DNA from: Winogradskyella pelagia
Lineage (GTDB): Bacteria > Bacteroidota > Bacteroidia > Flavobacteriales > Flavobacteriaceae
Reading direction: 5' to 3'
Assembly: GCF_017581965.1 (NCBI RefSeq)
Contig: NZ_JAGEVF010000001.1
Location: forward strand, 310,001-374,000
DNA: 64,000 nucleotides
Part shown: positions 9,036 to 17,684 of the stretch, one piece after another
How the letters are laid out: each line of letters opens with the position of its first letter
Numbering within the stretch: the stretch's first letter is position 1
Position numbers and translations under genes: made by a program
Notes under the pieces: generated by a model
Databases searched by the model: none
What the model was told of the DNA's origin: nothing
Seen by the model: the letters and a program-made list of their open reading frames with translations, nothing else

Positions 9036-9557
9036 ATGAAAACTGTAAAAACTATTTGTTTAGTTGCATTGTTTACAATGGCTTTTACATCTTGTAAGAA
9101 TGATGTGAAGCCTGAGGTTAAGACAGTTGCGATGGACCAATCAAAAGAGGTTGCCTCTAACGAGTTAGACCCTAATGCTAATTACACCAAAGTTGAATTT
9201 GGTATAGAGGGTATGACCTGTAAAATGGGCTGCGCCAATACTATTGAAAAGAAAATGGCGAAAATGGAAGGTGTTAAATCAGCAAAAGTAGATTTTGATA
9301 AGCAACTTGCCATGGTTGAATATGATGATGCCAAAGTAACGCCTCAATCTTTAGAGGAAGCTGTTGCGAAAGTTGGAGATGTTTACAAGGTAAAAGACAT
9401 GAAAGTGGTTGAGGAGTTCGGAGCAAAAAAAGAACCTTGCCAACCAGACTGCGATAAAGCATGCTGTGCTAAAAAAACAGAAGCTGAAAAAATGGCATGT
9501 GCAAAGGACTGCAAAAAGGCCTGTTGTGCAGACAAAAAAGAAAATATGTCAGAATAA
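9036..9557 (+). CDS. Lipoprotein with heavy-metal-associated (HMA) domain and cysteine-rich tail
   Basis: 173 residues. A lipobox FTSC near residue 20 indicates a lipoprotein. About residues 48-115 form an HMA domain (ferredoxin-like fold, heavy-metal binding) whose loop reads GMTCKMGC, a CxxxC spacing instead of the usual CxxC. The last ~40 residues contain two copies of a C-x3-C-x3-CC motif (CQPDCDKACC and CAKDCKKACC), which look like extra soft-metal sites. It stands alone, divergent from a transporter and followed by a terminator. Periplasmic or surface binding of copper or similar metals is inferred from the cysteines. No metal-responsive operator was recognised. Confidence 0.88.
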   Translation: MKTVKTICLVALFTMAFTSCKNDVKPEVKTVAMDQSKEVASNELDPNANYTKVEFGIEGMTCKMGCANTIEKKMAKMEGVKSAKVDFDKQLAMVEYDDAKVTPQSLEEAVAKVGDVYKVKDMKVVEEFGAKKEPCQPDCDKACCAKKTEAEKMACAKDCKKACCADKKENMSE

Positions 9558-9578
9558 TAGATAATTAATCTTATATCG

Positions 9579-9612
9579 AAAACGTCATTTCTATGGAAAT
9601 GGCGTTTTTTTT
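9579..9612 (+). terminator. Terminator after the HMA lipoprotein gene
   Basis: A 13-bp stem with one G-U pair (9579-9591 with 9596-9608) and a four-base loop ends in a run of T. It overlaps the stop codon region of the convergent gene at 9611. Confidence 0.75.
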
Positions 9613-9976
9613 ATCTCAATTGATAAAGAAAGTAACCTAACAAAAAACATCCAAAAGGCAATGCCCAAAGTAATCCTATTGCATGGGGTTTGCCTTGCCG
9701 TTTACTCTTTAGAATATTTCGCTTTTTGCCAGAATAGTACAACCAGTTTTTAAAGATAATTCCTATTATCATCAAACCATATAAGATGAAGAATTTGGTG
9801 TTAGACATAACTGGAAGTTTCATTTGTTGTGCAAATACCAAGGCAAAAAGAGAAAACAACCAAAGTATTGAACTATGCAGTAAATTAATATATATAGCTG
9901 CAAGAGTTATACTTCTTTTACCGTACGCCTTTTGATAATAATTATAGATTGTTATGTAAAAAGTATCTAGCACCAA
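9611..9976 (-). CDS. Conserved small membrane protein of unknown function
   Basis: 121 residues, not recognised. Three hydrophobic segments (about 27-48, 60-78 and 98-118) are separated by a basic stretch (GKKRNILKSKRQGKPHA), so it is an inner-membrane protein. There is no ATG at the front of the frame: an in-frame stop lies three codons upstream of TTG 9976, which is directly followed by GTG, so translation must begin at one of these. The N-terminal stretch TFYITIYNYYQKAYGKRS is hydrophilic and looks coding. Single gene, convergent with the HMA gene. Confidence 0.65.
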   Translation of the reverse strand: MVLDTFYITIYNYYQKAYGKRSITLAAIYINLLHSSILWLFSLFALVFAQQMKLPVMSNTKFFILYGLMIIGIIFKNWLYYSGKKRNILKSKRQGKPHAIGLLWALPFGCFLLGYFLYQLR

Positions 9977-9986
9977 GAAAACTCAA

Positions 9987-10020
9987 TTAAAAAGCCACAT
10001 CTGATAAAACGAGATGTGGC
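9987..10020 (-). terminator. Terminator of the receptor/lipoprotein operon
   Basis: On the minus strand a 9-bp stem (10020-10012 with 10002-9994) and a 9-base loop is followed by a five-T run. It lies 24 bases past the stop of the DUF5689 gene. Confidence 0.75.
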
Positions 10021-10044
10021 CTGTATAAATTTTATTTTAAAATT

Positions 10045-11466
10045 TTAATTACCAGTAACAACAACGTTATCTAAATGATATCTAGTAGTTGCACTAGGAT
10101 CAGAACCTTCGTATAAAAATCCTATCACGGCAGTGCCTTCTACACAAGAAATATTAACCGGACCGACGTTTTCAAAATTACCAAATGTACTTGATGGACC
10201 AACTGGGATAGTAACATCTAAGATAGACCAAGTAGCCGTTGTTGGATCACCTGCATAATCTGTAGAAATATACACGCTAAGATTTGTACCATTGTCAAAA
10301 TTAGCCTGAATGTCAAAAGATAATTCTTCGCCAGTGGTATTATCCATATCAATAGGAGGCGTTACAAGCCATACGTTAGCTTCGTCATTATCAGAGTTAA
10401 AGGCAGAGATTTGAGAATAGAAATTTCCGCTGAAACTACTGATAAACCAGTCTGTATCCGTACCGCTTACATTAATATTATCCCAACCTTCAGAAGGATA
10501 AGTTCCAAAAGCTTCAAAATCCTCCTCATAGATTGGAGCACCTCCACCAGAAGGATCTGTACACTCTAAGAAATCTGGATCGCAACGCTCTTGGCTATCA
10601 AAGTTTATATCCTCTGGAGAACTTATTACAATATTAAATACCTCGCCAAAAAAGTCTTTGGATAAAATAGCCGTCATGTTACCTCTACCAGAAGGTAAAG
10701 TTAATCCTTTAAAATCTGCAAATGTACTTGTACTAAATACCACAGCTGAAGAGGTCGTGCAGCTTTCTAATTGGCGCTCACCATCAAATTCATCAAAACT
10801 CTCACCAGCATATGTCAACGGGTTAGGCCCAGTTGCTTGATTTCGGTTAAACTGTACATCTTGTAATTCAATAAGTAAGTTTGTCTTATCACTAGAAAAA
10901 TCTGAGAATTCCATAGGCATCGGAATCATAGTTGTAAATTCTGCAGAACGTCTTATAACAATATCTTCTACGGCAGAAGGTATTTTACCAATACGATTTC
11001 CATCCAATATTCCTAAAGAAAGAACACCATTTGAAATACCAGCATAAAGGCCATTAAGTCTTACGTATATTTTACGTCCTACTTCGTATCTACCAAACAA
11101 CGGATTGACATCAATTAAGAGTCTGATACCCACCGTTGGGTCTTCAGGATTATCTTGAAGGATAATTTCTTCGAAATAATTACCTGCCTCATCAGAGGAA
11201 ATTACGTAACCCTCCATATATTGTACTATTCCGGCATCATCGAAATTGAAGAAAACAAAATCTTCGTCATTGTCATAATCTATGCCTCCACCATGTATTT
11301 GACCAAGAGCTCCAGCTACAGCAGAAATTTGAATGACTTCTCCATCCAAAATAGGTTCTACAATATCTGTGTTAGGAGTCTCAAAATCGTCGTCTTCCAC
11401 ACAGCTGTTTAAAACTACCAATCCGAGTATTAGTAGTAGAAATTTGTTAAATTTTAAAGTTTTCAT
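10045..11466 (-). CDS. DUF5689 / choice-of-anchor J domain lipoprotein
   Basis: 473 residues from the ATG at 11466, which begins a lipoprotein signal ending in the lipobox VLNSC; an in-frame ATG at 11544 would add 26 residues that do not look like a signal. After the lipid cysteine comes a DUF5689-type region (about 40-290), built of beta-rich sequence with an OB-like segment. The C-terminal region (about 315-473, from YEEDFEAFGTYPSEGW to the DNVVVTGN end) is a choice-of-anchor J domain, a jelly-roll module common in secreted Bacteroidota proteins. The receptor gene lies directly upstream, so this is probably the surface-exposed partner of that receptor, in the role SusD plays for SusC. The ligand is unknown; nucleic-acid related substrate is inferred from the divergent nuclease. 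Confidence 0.87.
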   Translation of the reverse strand: MKTLKFNKFLLLILGLVVLNSCVEDDDFETPNTDIVEPILDGEVIQISAVAGALGQIHGGGIDYDNDEDFVFFNFDDAGIVQYMEGYVISSDEAGNYFEEIILQDNPEDPTVGIRLLIDVNPLFGRYEVGRKIYVRLNGLYAGISNGVLSLGILDGNRIGKIPSAVEDIVIRRSAEFTTMIPMPMEFSDFSSDKTNLLIELQDVQFNRNQATGPNPLTYAGESFDEFDGERQLESCTTSSAVVFSTSTFADFKGLTLPSGRGNMTAILSKDFFGEVFNIVISSPEDINFDSQERCDPDFLECTDPSGGGAPIYEEDFEAFGTYPSEGWDNINVSGTDTDWFISSFSGNFYSQISAFNSDNDEANVWLVTPPIDMDNTTGEELSFDIQANFDNGTNLSVYISTDYAGDPTTATWSILDVTIPVGPSSTFGNFENVGPVNISCVEGTAVIGFLYEGSDPSATTRYHLDNVVVTGN

Positions 11467-11547
11467 AATTGCTTTTTTATATGTTTTGCTGGATGATGGG
11501 CATCCATTTGCTTGTATTGTGTTTGTATTATTATTCTCTTTCATAGC

Positions 11548-14433
11548 TTAAAATCTTACGTATACATTAAGGTAGTAAGTTGTACCATTACCAAAGAAAT
11601 AGCGAGGGCCAAATATTGGACCGCTTGCTCTTGACTTGTCTTCTTGTAACCTTCGGTAATTGGCTAATCGCGATTGCTCAAAACCACCTGTTCTATATTC
11701 TTCATTAAAAACGTTATTTATTGTGGCGAAGAATCCAACGAAATAATCATTGATTTTCCAAGATTTACCACCTATTATATTAACTAGCATGTAGCTATCA
11801 AATTGTTCTTGCTTTAGCAAGTCTTTTGCAACGTCAGGATCATAATCGTTAAAGGTGTTGCCATCGTAATCTGAAGTAAAATTAGCAGATCTTGCTAAGT
11901 TACTTACATCTATATAAGCATTAGAAAAGAAGTTACTAGTAACTCCAAAATTCCAGTAATCTGGATCTCTATATTCAAATCCAATTTGATAGGCTCGCTC
12001 CGGGCCACCTGCCACATGAAGGTTCTTTAGATTGGTTGTTCCGTCTCCAAAGGTTACTTCTCTGTCAACACCTTGTCTATTTAAAAAATCTACACTAGTG
12101 AGATATAAGTTAGGATTATTTTGGAATGTATATTGCCCAATCGATGCAGCTCCTTTTAATTTTATAGTCGGTGTTACCTGTGCTTCAATACCCAATTCAA
12201 CACCTACATGTCTACGCTCAATATTGGTCATTATTTCTTGAACGAAGGCATCTCCGCTATCAATACCTAAACCAGCGATATCTTCAGTAAAGTAAAATCC
12301 AACATCACTACCATCCTGAAATCCAGAATAAAAACCTGTAATTCTAGCTTTAACCGTTGGTGATCTAAAAATATAACTCACATCTACGGACTGTATTTTC
12401 TCACTTTCTAATCCAATGACCGTAGCGTTGGTTTGCCTAGCGTTACTAAAAGCTGTTCTTAAAAAAGGTGCTTTTGTAAAATAGCTGCCATTGACATCAA
12501 TTAAATGTTTACCTGTGATTTTATAGGTCAAACCACCTTTTACCCCAAAATTGGTAAAGTTAAGTTTGTCACTTTCACCAAAGGAACCATCATTACCTCC
12601 TCCTGCGAAGAAACCATTTTCATAGAGACCAGTTCGTTGGTAGTTGGTTTGTGAAACATTAGCACCTACATAAAAATCTATCTTATTGTATTTAAATTGT
12701 GCCTGAGCAAAGGCGGAAGCAACATTAGCTTCCATTTCATAGTTGTATTTGTAGCGCTCACCCTCTCTTGCAATTCGATTAGGATTTCTTAAATCACTTT
12801 GCGCCAATGTTGAGGCTGCAATTTCATCTATACCACCTTCTTCCTCATCTGCAAAGAAGTCAACATCTAAATAGCCTGTGCCGCCCATAAGGTCCTCTAC
12901 TCGAGCAAAGTTTTCACTTTTTAACATTCTATAATTTACCGCAGCGTTTAATCTAATATTTTCAGCTAGTTCAGCGTCTAATATTGAGTTGAATGTTAAT
13001 TGTTGGTCCTTTATTACATCAGCTTGTACAGCATATAATGAATTCCCCCCAACATTACTTGGTCTTTGATTGGCTTCATAAAAGCTAAGCCAAGGCATTT
13101 GGCCATCATTTAAAAACCGTTGTTGAGATAAGTAAGCATTTTGGAAATCAGCAGCAGTTGGATTTGGATCTTGTAAATAGAAACTAGGTAAGTTTTGATA
13201 GTAGGTAGGATCTGGATTACGAGCACCTCCTAAGAATGCACTGTCCCCATTTTCATCTACATACAAACGTGTTCCACCATTATCTATTCTTGTATTGGCT
13301 ATTTCACCGAACTGATAGGCAACATTGGTGTTCAATTTCACTTTAGAAGAAATATCCCAGAAATGGTTAAGCATTAATATAGGCTCATTAATTTGTCGCA
13401 TTCTAGAGTTTCTTTGCTCACCGTTTAACAAGCCCCAGAACGGATTGTATTCGCGTCCTTTAAGATTATAGACCTCCTCGGTTATTGCTGTAGATCGCCC
13501 CCTTCTGTTTTTAGCATATATCCCAGTGAAGTTGATACTATGCTTATCATTAATTTGTTTTTCAACGGCTACAAAAAATGAATTTGCATCGTAAAGTGTT
13601 CCATCGATAAAGCCTTGTTCACCATAACGGCGAGAACCTAAAACTGTGTATGACCAGCCGCCTTCGAGTAATCCAGAGCTGTAACTAGCCATTACTCTTC
13701 CTTGGTAGCTTCTGTTTGCAGATGCGTAGGAGATACGCCCTCCTCTTCTGTATTTTGAGGCACGCATAACAATATTGTTAGTACCTGCTAAATCGCCAAA
13801 ATTATAGTCATTTGGCGCAAGACCCATTGAAAACTCCTGGTTTCTTTGAACATCATTTAATCCGCCCCAGTTACCCCATTGAGGTCTACCGTTGAATTGT
13901 TTATTCATTTCAACACCGTTAATAAGGACCTTACCATTGGCATTGTCTAAACCACGAGGTCTAAAGAATGTGGCGCTAAAATCAAAGGCCGCAGCATTTA
14001 AGAAAACATCTCTAGATGCCTGAAGCAGACCAGAGATATTATCCGTTAAACCATCGTCTTCACTATTTAAATTGTCGTCAGAAATTGAAATAATGAATAG
14101 ATCTTTTTTGTCGCTCGAATCAAAATCGAGAGTCATACCAGTAATGTCTACCGTTTGCCCTTCATTAACAATGATAGGATAACGCTTTACGACATAACCT
14201 ACTTTTTCTACCTTTAAAACCTGATCTCCCAAAGGAACATTTTGCGTAAAACTAAATTCACCTTTGGCATTGGTCTTCGCTGTTTGTCCGGTTTCTTCGA
14301 TAGAAATCGTTACATCAGGAATAGGTTCTCCTGTTGTTCCATCTAGAACGCTTCCTTTAATAATGGTTTGTTGTGCAAAACCACTTAGGCAGAAGGCAAT
14401 TCCAAATAGAAAAAATAAAAAACTTTTTTTCAT
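11548..14433 (-). CDS. TonB-dependent outer-membrane receptor with carboxypeptidase-like regulatory domain
   Basis: 961 residues from the ATG at 14433 (an ATG two codons earlier is possible). Signal peptide MKKSFLFFLFGIAFCLSGFA, then a carboxypeptidase-like regulatory beta-sandwich (about 23-100), a plug domain (about 110-230, with DNANGKVLINGVEMN), and a long beta-barrel ending in NVYVRF with the C-terminal Phe typical of outer-membrane barrels. It imports a bulky ligand across the outer membrane using TonB energy. The lipoprotein gene follows after 81 bases. A typical nutrient-importer pair, but the partner is DUF5689 instead of SusD. The divergent gene is a secreted nuclease-like enzyme. 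Confidence 0.94.
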   Translation of the reverse strand: MKKSFLFFLFGIAFCLSGFAQQTIIKGSVLDGTTGEPIPDVTISIEETGQTAKTNAKGEFSFTQNVPLGDQVLKVEKVGYVVKRYPIIVNEGQTVDITGMTLDFDSSDKKDLFIISISDDNLNSEDDGLTDNISGLLQASRDVFLNAAAFDFSATFFRPRGLDNANGKVLINGVEMNKQFNGRPQWGNWGGLNDVQRNQEFSMGLAPNDYNFGDLAGTNNIVMRASKYRRGGRISYASANRSYQGRVMASYSSGLLEGGWSYTVLGSRRYGEQGFIDGTLYDANSFFVAVEKQINDKHSINFTGIYAKNRRGRSTAITEEVYNLKGREYNPFWGLLNGEQRNSRMRQINEPILMLNHFWDISSKVKLNTNVAYQFGEIANTRIDNGGTRLYVDENGDSAFLGGARNPDPTYYQNLPSFYLQDPNPTAADFQNAYLSQQRFLNDGQMPWLSFYEANQRPSNVGGNSLYAVQADVIKDQQLTFNSILDAELAENIRLNAAVNYRMLKSENFARVEDLMGGTGYLDVDFFADEEEGGIDEIAASTLAQSDLRNPNRIAREGERYKYNYEMEANVASAFAQAQFKYNKIDFYVGANVSQTNYQRTGLYENGFFAGGGNDGSFGESDKLNFTNFGVKGGLTYKITGKHLIDVNGSYFTKAPFLRTAFSNARQTNATVIGLESEKIQSVDVSYIFRSPTVKARITGFYSGFQDGSDVGFYFTEDIAGLGIDSGDAFVQEIMTNIERRHVGVELGIEAQVTPTIKLKGAASIGQYTFQNNPNLYLTSVDFLNRQGVDREVTFGDGTTNLKNLHVAGGPERAYQIGFEYRDPDYWNFGVTSNFFSNAYIDVSNLARSANFTSDYDGNTFNDYDPDVAKDLLKQEQFDSYMLVNIIGGKSWKINDYFVGFFATINNVFNEEYRTGGFEQSRLANYRRLQEDKSRASGPIFGPRYFFGNGTTYYLNVYVRF

Positions 14434-14489
14434 GCCCATTTTAAATATTGATTGTTACTGTAGGTTAAATAATGGTTATTTGAGGCGCA

Positions 14490-14497
14490 CAAATGTA
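14490..14497 (-). promoter_or_regulatory. Candidate -7 element for the receptor operon
   Basis: On the minus strand this reads TACATTTG, matching TAnnTTTG, about 57 bases upstream of the receptor start. No -33 TTG at the preferred spacing is visible, so the call is tentative. Confidence 0.4.
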
Positions 14498-14611
14498 CAT
14501 TATTTATGATAATTACATACTTTTGGCAAGCAATTTGATTCGATATAACGATAAGTTAATATGCGGCATTGCCGTAGCGATAGCTAATTTTTATTAAGAT
14601 AAATTTAACAA

Positions 14612-14619
14612 TAGATTTG
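14612..14619 (+). promoter_or_regulatory. Candidate -7 element for the nuclease gene
   Basis: TAGATTTG matches TAnnTTTG and lies 30 bases before the start codon at 14649, a plausible leader length for Flavobacteriia. The -33 position holds only a T-run without the G. Confidence 0.45.
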
Positions 14620-14648
14620 CACAATTGTAAATGCACAAAAATTGATTT

Positions 14649-15704
14649 ATGAAGATATTAAAATCACTTGTTGTTTTAAGTATTCTTTTTTGTTTTTTGA
14701 CCTCTAACGCCCAAGACGAAAAAAAGTTTAAAATTCACACACTGGCGTTTTATAACTTAGAAAATTTGTTTGATACTATTGATGACCCACTAAAGCGCGA
14801 TGAAGCTAGCCCGATTATGGAAATGAAAGCAAACCGAGCTGATGTGTACAGGCAAAAAGTAAAGAACATGGCAAGAGTCATATCTAATATCGGAACGGAT
14901 ATGGCAAAAAATTCCCCTGCAATAATAGGAGTTTGCGAAATTGAAAATAGGGACGTATTAGAAGACATTGTTAACGATCCTTTATTGTTGCCTAAGGATT
15001 ACGGTATAATTCATTTTGAAGGGCCGGACCGAAGAAGTATAGATGTAGCACTTTTATATCAGAAATCTTTGTTTAGACCTATTGATTCTAGTTCACATGA
15101 GTTAAAGATATATGATGATTTAACTCGAAGACGCGTATATACTAGAGACCAACTTTTAGTCAGTGGAGAATTAGATGGTGACCTTATTCATATCATAGTC
15201 AATCACTGGCCTTCTAGAAGTGGCGGTGAGGCAAGAAGCCGATCTAAACGAGTTGGTGCAGCCAAGTTAAACAAGCGTCTTATCGACTCTTTGCAATCCA
15301 TAGATCCTTATGCTAAAATATTTACCATGGGCGATCTTAATGACGACCCAACAAATGACAGTGTTAAGGAGGTTCTAAAAGCTAAGAAGGAAAAAGAAGA
15401 AGTACCTTTAAAAGGAATATATAATCCTTATGAAAAAATGTTTACCGATAAAGGCTATGGAACAACAGCCTATAGAGATGCTTGGAGCTTATTTGACCAA
15501 ATAATGGTAACTCAACCTTTATTAGAAGAGGACTATTCCTCTTATAGGTTTTGGAAAGCTGGTATTTATAATAAGGCCTATTTGTCAAATAAAAGAGGCA
15601 GATGGCGCGGTTATCCTTTTAGAAGTTTTGCTGATGGAGGCTTTACAAACGGATTTAGTGATCACTTTCCGGTTTACGTCTATCTTATTAAACAAGCTGA
15701 ATAG
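14649..15704 (+). CDS. Secreted endonuclease/exonuclease/phosphatase family protein
   Basis: 351 residues with a signal peptide (MKILKSLVVLSILFCFLTSNA). The EEP (DNase I-like) fold is shown by its ordered motifs: FYNLENLFDTID at the first strand, VCEIENR with the metal-binding Glu, NHWPSRSGGE with the catalytic His, GDLNDDP, FDQIM and the terminal SDHFPV. All catalytic residues are in place. The family hydrolyses phosphodiester bonds in DNA, RNA or related substrates; export places this one outside the cytoplasm. It is divergent from the TonB receptor/DUF5689 operon with 215 bases between the starts, which suggests shared control and a common role in using external nucleic acids or organic phosphate (inference). 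Confidence 0.92.
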   Translation: MKILKSLVVLSILFCFLTSNAQDEKKFKIHTLAFYNLENLFDTIDDPLKRDEASPIMEMKANRADVYRQKVKNMARVISNIGTDMAKNSPAIIGVCEIENRDVLEDIVNDPLLLPKDYGIIHFEGPDRRSIDVALLYQKSLFRPIDSSSHELKIYDDLTRRRVYTRDQLLVSGELDGDLIHIIVNHWPSRSGGEARSRSKRVGAAKLNKRLIDSLQSIDPYAKIFTMGDLNDDPTNDSVKEVLKAKKEKEEVPLKGIYNPYEKMFTDKGYGTTAYRDAWSLFDQIMVTQPLLEEDYSSYRFWKAGIYNKAYLSNKRGRWRGYPFRSFADGGFTNGFSDHFPVYVYLIKQAE

Positions 15705-15710
15705 ATTAAT

Positions 15711-15747
15711 AAAAAAAGACCTTGAGGAAATCAAGGCCTTTTTTTAT
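15711..15747. terminator. Terminator between the nuclease gene and a convergent membrane protein gene
   Basis: A stem of six strong pairs (core 15720-15725 with 15731-15736), extended through one mismatch by A-T pairs, has A7 on the left and T7 on the right, so it can act in both directions. Confidence 0.7.
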
Positions 15748-16184
15748 TAAAACCATAAACCCCAAGGAATTTTGGCTAATACTAATATCAGTGCTAACGT
15801 ATAAAAAATGGCGAGCATTTTAAATTTGGGTTTAGATACTAGTTTCTTTTTATGTTTTGAGTAGCCCATTGTGACCAAAACTACAGCAATAATCATAGTT
15901 GTTGGGTGCTCTACAATAAGATTTCTTAATGCGGAATTCTTCATTACCTCTCCCATACCACCAACTTGCTCAATAGTAGAAAAGTAATCCTTGGTAAAAA
16001 ACAGGATTATACCAATAAGAAGCTGAATATGCATTGTTATTAAAGTAAATAAAGAGATTCTGAAATCTCTGGCTTCAAACTCTTTGTTGCCAAAAAATTT
16101 AAAAAGGGCATTTAGGGTTGCTAATACCAAAACAACTAACACCAGATAAGCCCAATAAGAGTGTATAAATTGAAGTGTGTCCAT
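15747..16184 (-). CDS. Conserved four-helix membrane protein (possible cytochrome b-like)
   Basis: 145 residues with four predicted transmembrane segments (about 9-28, 45-64, 95-112 and 123-142). Histidines lie near membrane edges (IHSYWAY, MHIQLLIG, EHPTTM), a pattern compatible with haem ligation, and related proteins in flavobacteria are sometimes labelled cytochrome b; that label is not proven by the sequence. Single gene; 80 bases separate it from the ABM gene end. Function unknown. Confidence 0.75.
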   Translation of the reverse strand: MDTLQFIHSYWAYLVLVVLVLATLNALFKFFGNKEFEARDFRISLFTLITMHIQLLIGIILFFTKDYFSTIEQVGGMGEVMKNSALRNLIVEHPTTMIIAVVLVTMGYSKHKKKLVSKPKFKMLAIFYTLALILVLAKIPWGLWF

Positions 16185-16264
16185 ATGTTATATAATTAGA
16201 AATGCAAAAATACGGATTTGATTCAAATGCTAATTCAGTACGAAGCAATAATCCTTAATAGAAT

Positions 16265-16576
16265 TTAAGGCAAGGAATCAAAGTTATACTCTCGCTCAAC
16301 TTTACAAACACGTACCTTATACCAACTATACCACAAATCCTTGCCTTTATTTTGAGCAGTAAGATGGCTAGAGTTTGCTTTCCATTTTGCAATTACTTCT
16401 AGACTTTTCCAATAACTGACTGTAATTCCCAAGTCATTTCTAGCACTATCTATGCCCAAAAAGCCTTCTTGGGTTTTGGCAAGAGTTTCCATTTGTTTTG
16501 CCATAGCGCTGTAGCCTTCGTTAGATTTCAGTTTTGAAGTAAATATCACAGCGTAGTAGGATTTAGCAGTATTCAT
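16265..16576 (-). CDS. Antibiotic biosynthesis monooxygenase (ABM) family protein
   Basis: 103 residues from ATG 16576; an ATG three codons upstream would overlap the preceding gene by 7 bases. The pattern YYAVIFTSKL, then TLAKTQEGFLGIDSAR and ITVSYWKSLEVIAKWKA with a following histidine is the ferredoxin-like dimeric alpha/beta barrel of the ABM/DUF3291-type family, which includes haem-degrading and quinone monooxygenases. The substrate cannot be read from sequence. It lies directly after the SH3-domain gene, so the two are likely co-transcribed, though a functional link is not obvious. Confidence 0.83.
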   Translation of the reverse strand: MNTAKSYYAVIFTSKLKSNEGYSAMAKQMETLAKTQEGFLGIDSARNDLGITVSYWKSLEVIAKWKANSSHLTAQNKGKDLWYSWYKVRVCKVEREYNFDSLP

Positions 16577-16578
16577 AA

Positions 16579-17430
16579 TCAACAACCCATAGGAATTTTA
16601 AATTCTATTATTTTTTCGGAAACTTTATCATTCTGGTCAGTGATAAGCACTTTCAGAAATATACCATTTATAGAAATACCCACAGGATAATCATTTAAGG
16701 TTTTTATTCCCTTTACATAATTACTCCAATCCTTACCACACTTATTTTCCACCTCTTCTTTTAGAGCTCGTATATCTATATCTATAAACTGTTGCCTTCC
16801 GCCCTGGTTATAGCTTAGCGTTTTAAATTTAGTTTTTGTAATGGCTTCTATGGGTTTCCATTGTGAGTGGTAATGCTTCCATTCTGTAAGATCACAATGT
16901 GGTCCTTCATTCATTATAGTGATGCTACTCTCAAAGCGCTGAAATACACTTATCCTTTTGTAGTCTTTATTGTTTACGATCAAGATTTTTCCTTCTGGCG
17001 AATCTCCTAAAGTAACACCAATTTTAATGGTGTCGGTATAGTGAAATGTATGAATTTTAAATTCTTCAGTAGTTTTAAGATTTTTCAACTTCATGCTTAG
17101 TCCTATATATCTGAATTCAATAGGATTGACTATTCTGTCTTTAGACAGAAAACCGTTGAAAACATAACCGGTAATAGAAGGCGACTGAATTTTCACCCAG
17201 TTTCCATCGATTTGTTCACCTTCATCAATAAGTGTAAGATTAATATTTGTTCTTTCCGTGATTTCAATAGCATCTCCATAATCTAGTTTGCCAACTTTTC
17301 GTGCCTTGGGATTGGGCCGCTCTCTAACGGTTAAGCCATTATCGGCTGTTACATAAGCTTGTTTTTGTGCAAGGGATATGCTAGAACTTGTTAACAGCAT
17401 TACCGCAAATAAGGATTTGATGATTTTCAT
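16579..17430 (-). CDS. Exported protein with bacterial SH3 domain
   Basis: 283 residues with a signal peptide ending around SISLA-Q. Residues ~24-98 form an SH3b domain (AYVTADNGLTVRERPNPKAR, then GDAIEI and WVKIQSPSITGYVFNGFL), a module usually binding cell-wall peptides. The remaining ~185 residues are not recognised; they are beta-rich with little hydrophobicity. The downstream ABM gene starts within a few bases of its stop. Function in the periplasm is inferred from export only. Confidence 0.8.
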   Translation of the reverse strand: MKIIKSLFAVMLLTSSSISLAQKQAYVTADNGLTVRERPNPKARKVGKLDYGDAIEITERTNINLTLIDEGEQIDGNWVKIQSPSITGYVFNGFLSKDRIVNPIEFRYIGLSMKLKNLKTTEEFKIHTFHYTDTIKIGVTLGDSPEGKILIVNNKDYKRISVFQRFESSITIMNEGPHCDLTEWKHYHSQWKPIEAITKTKFKTLSYNQGGRQQFIDIDIRALKEEVENKCGKDWSNYVKGIKTLNDYPVGISINGIFLKVLITDQNDKVSEKIIEFKIPMGC

Positions 17431-17684
17431 AATTTTTAATATAAAATTTAGCGGTATTATAAAGTGTCTAGCGCATAGGGCAACTATTTTTTATTAAGCA
17501 ATTACTTACAATAGATGTACGGACTACTTTCTGGATATAGATTTTTACCCAGAGTTAAAGTCTTCTTAAATCTCATTAGCTTTCTTTCTAGGACAGACGT
17601 AATTCAACTCGTAAATCCTATTATTTTGGGACATTCTTAGTAACTTCGTAGCATAATTTAATAATTCATAAAAACTAATTATCA

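Noticed and set aside
14440-14648. Short inverted repeats in the divergent region (e.g. around 14562-14575)
   Set aside because: They are only a few base pairs long and not better than chance in such AT-rich DNA.
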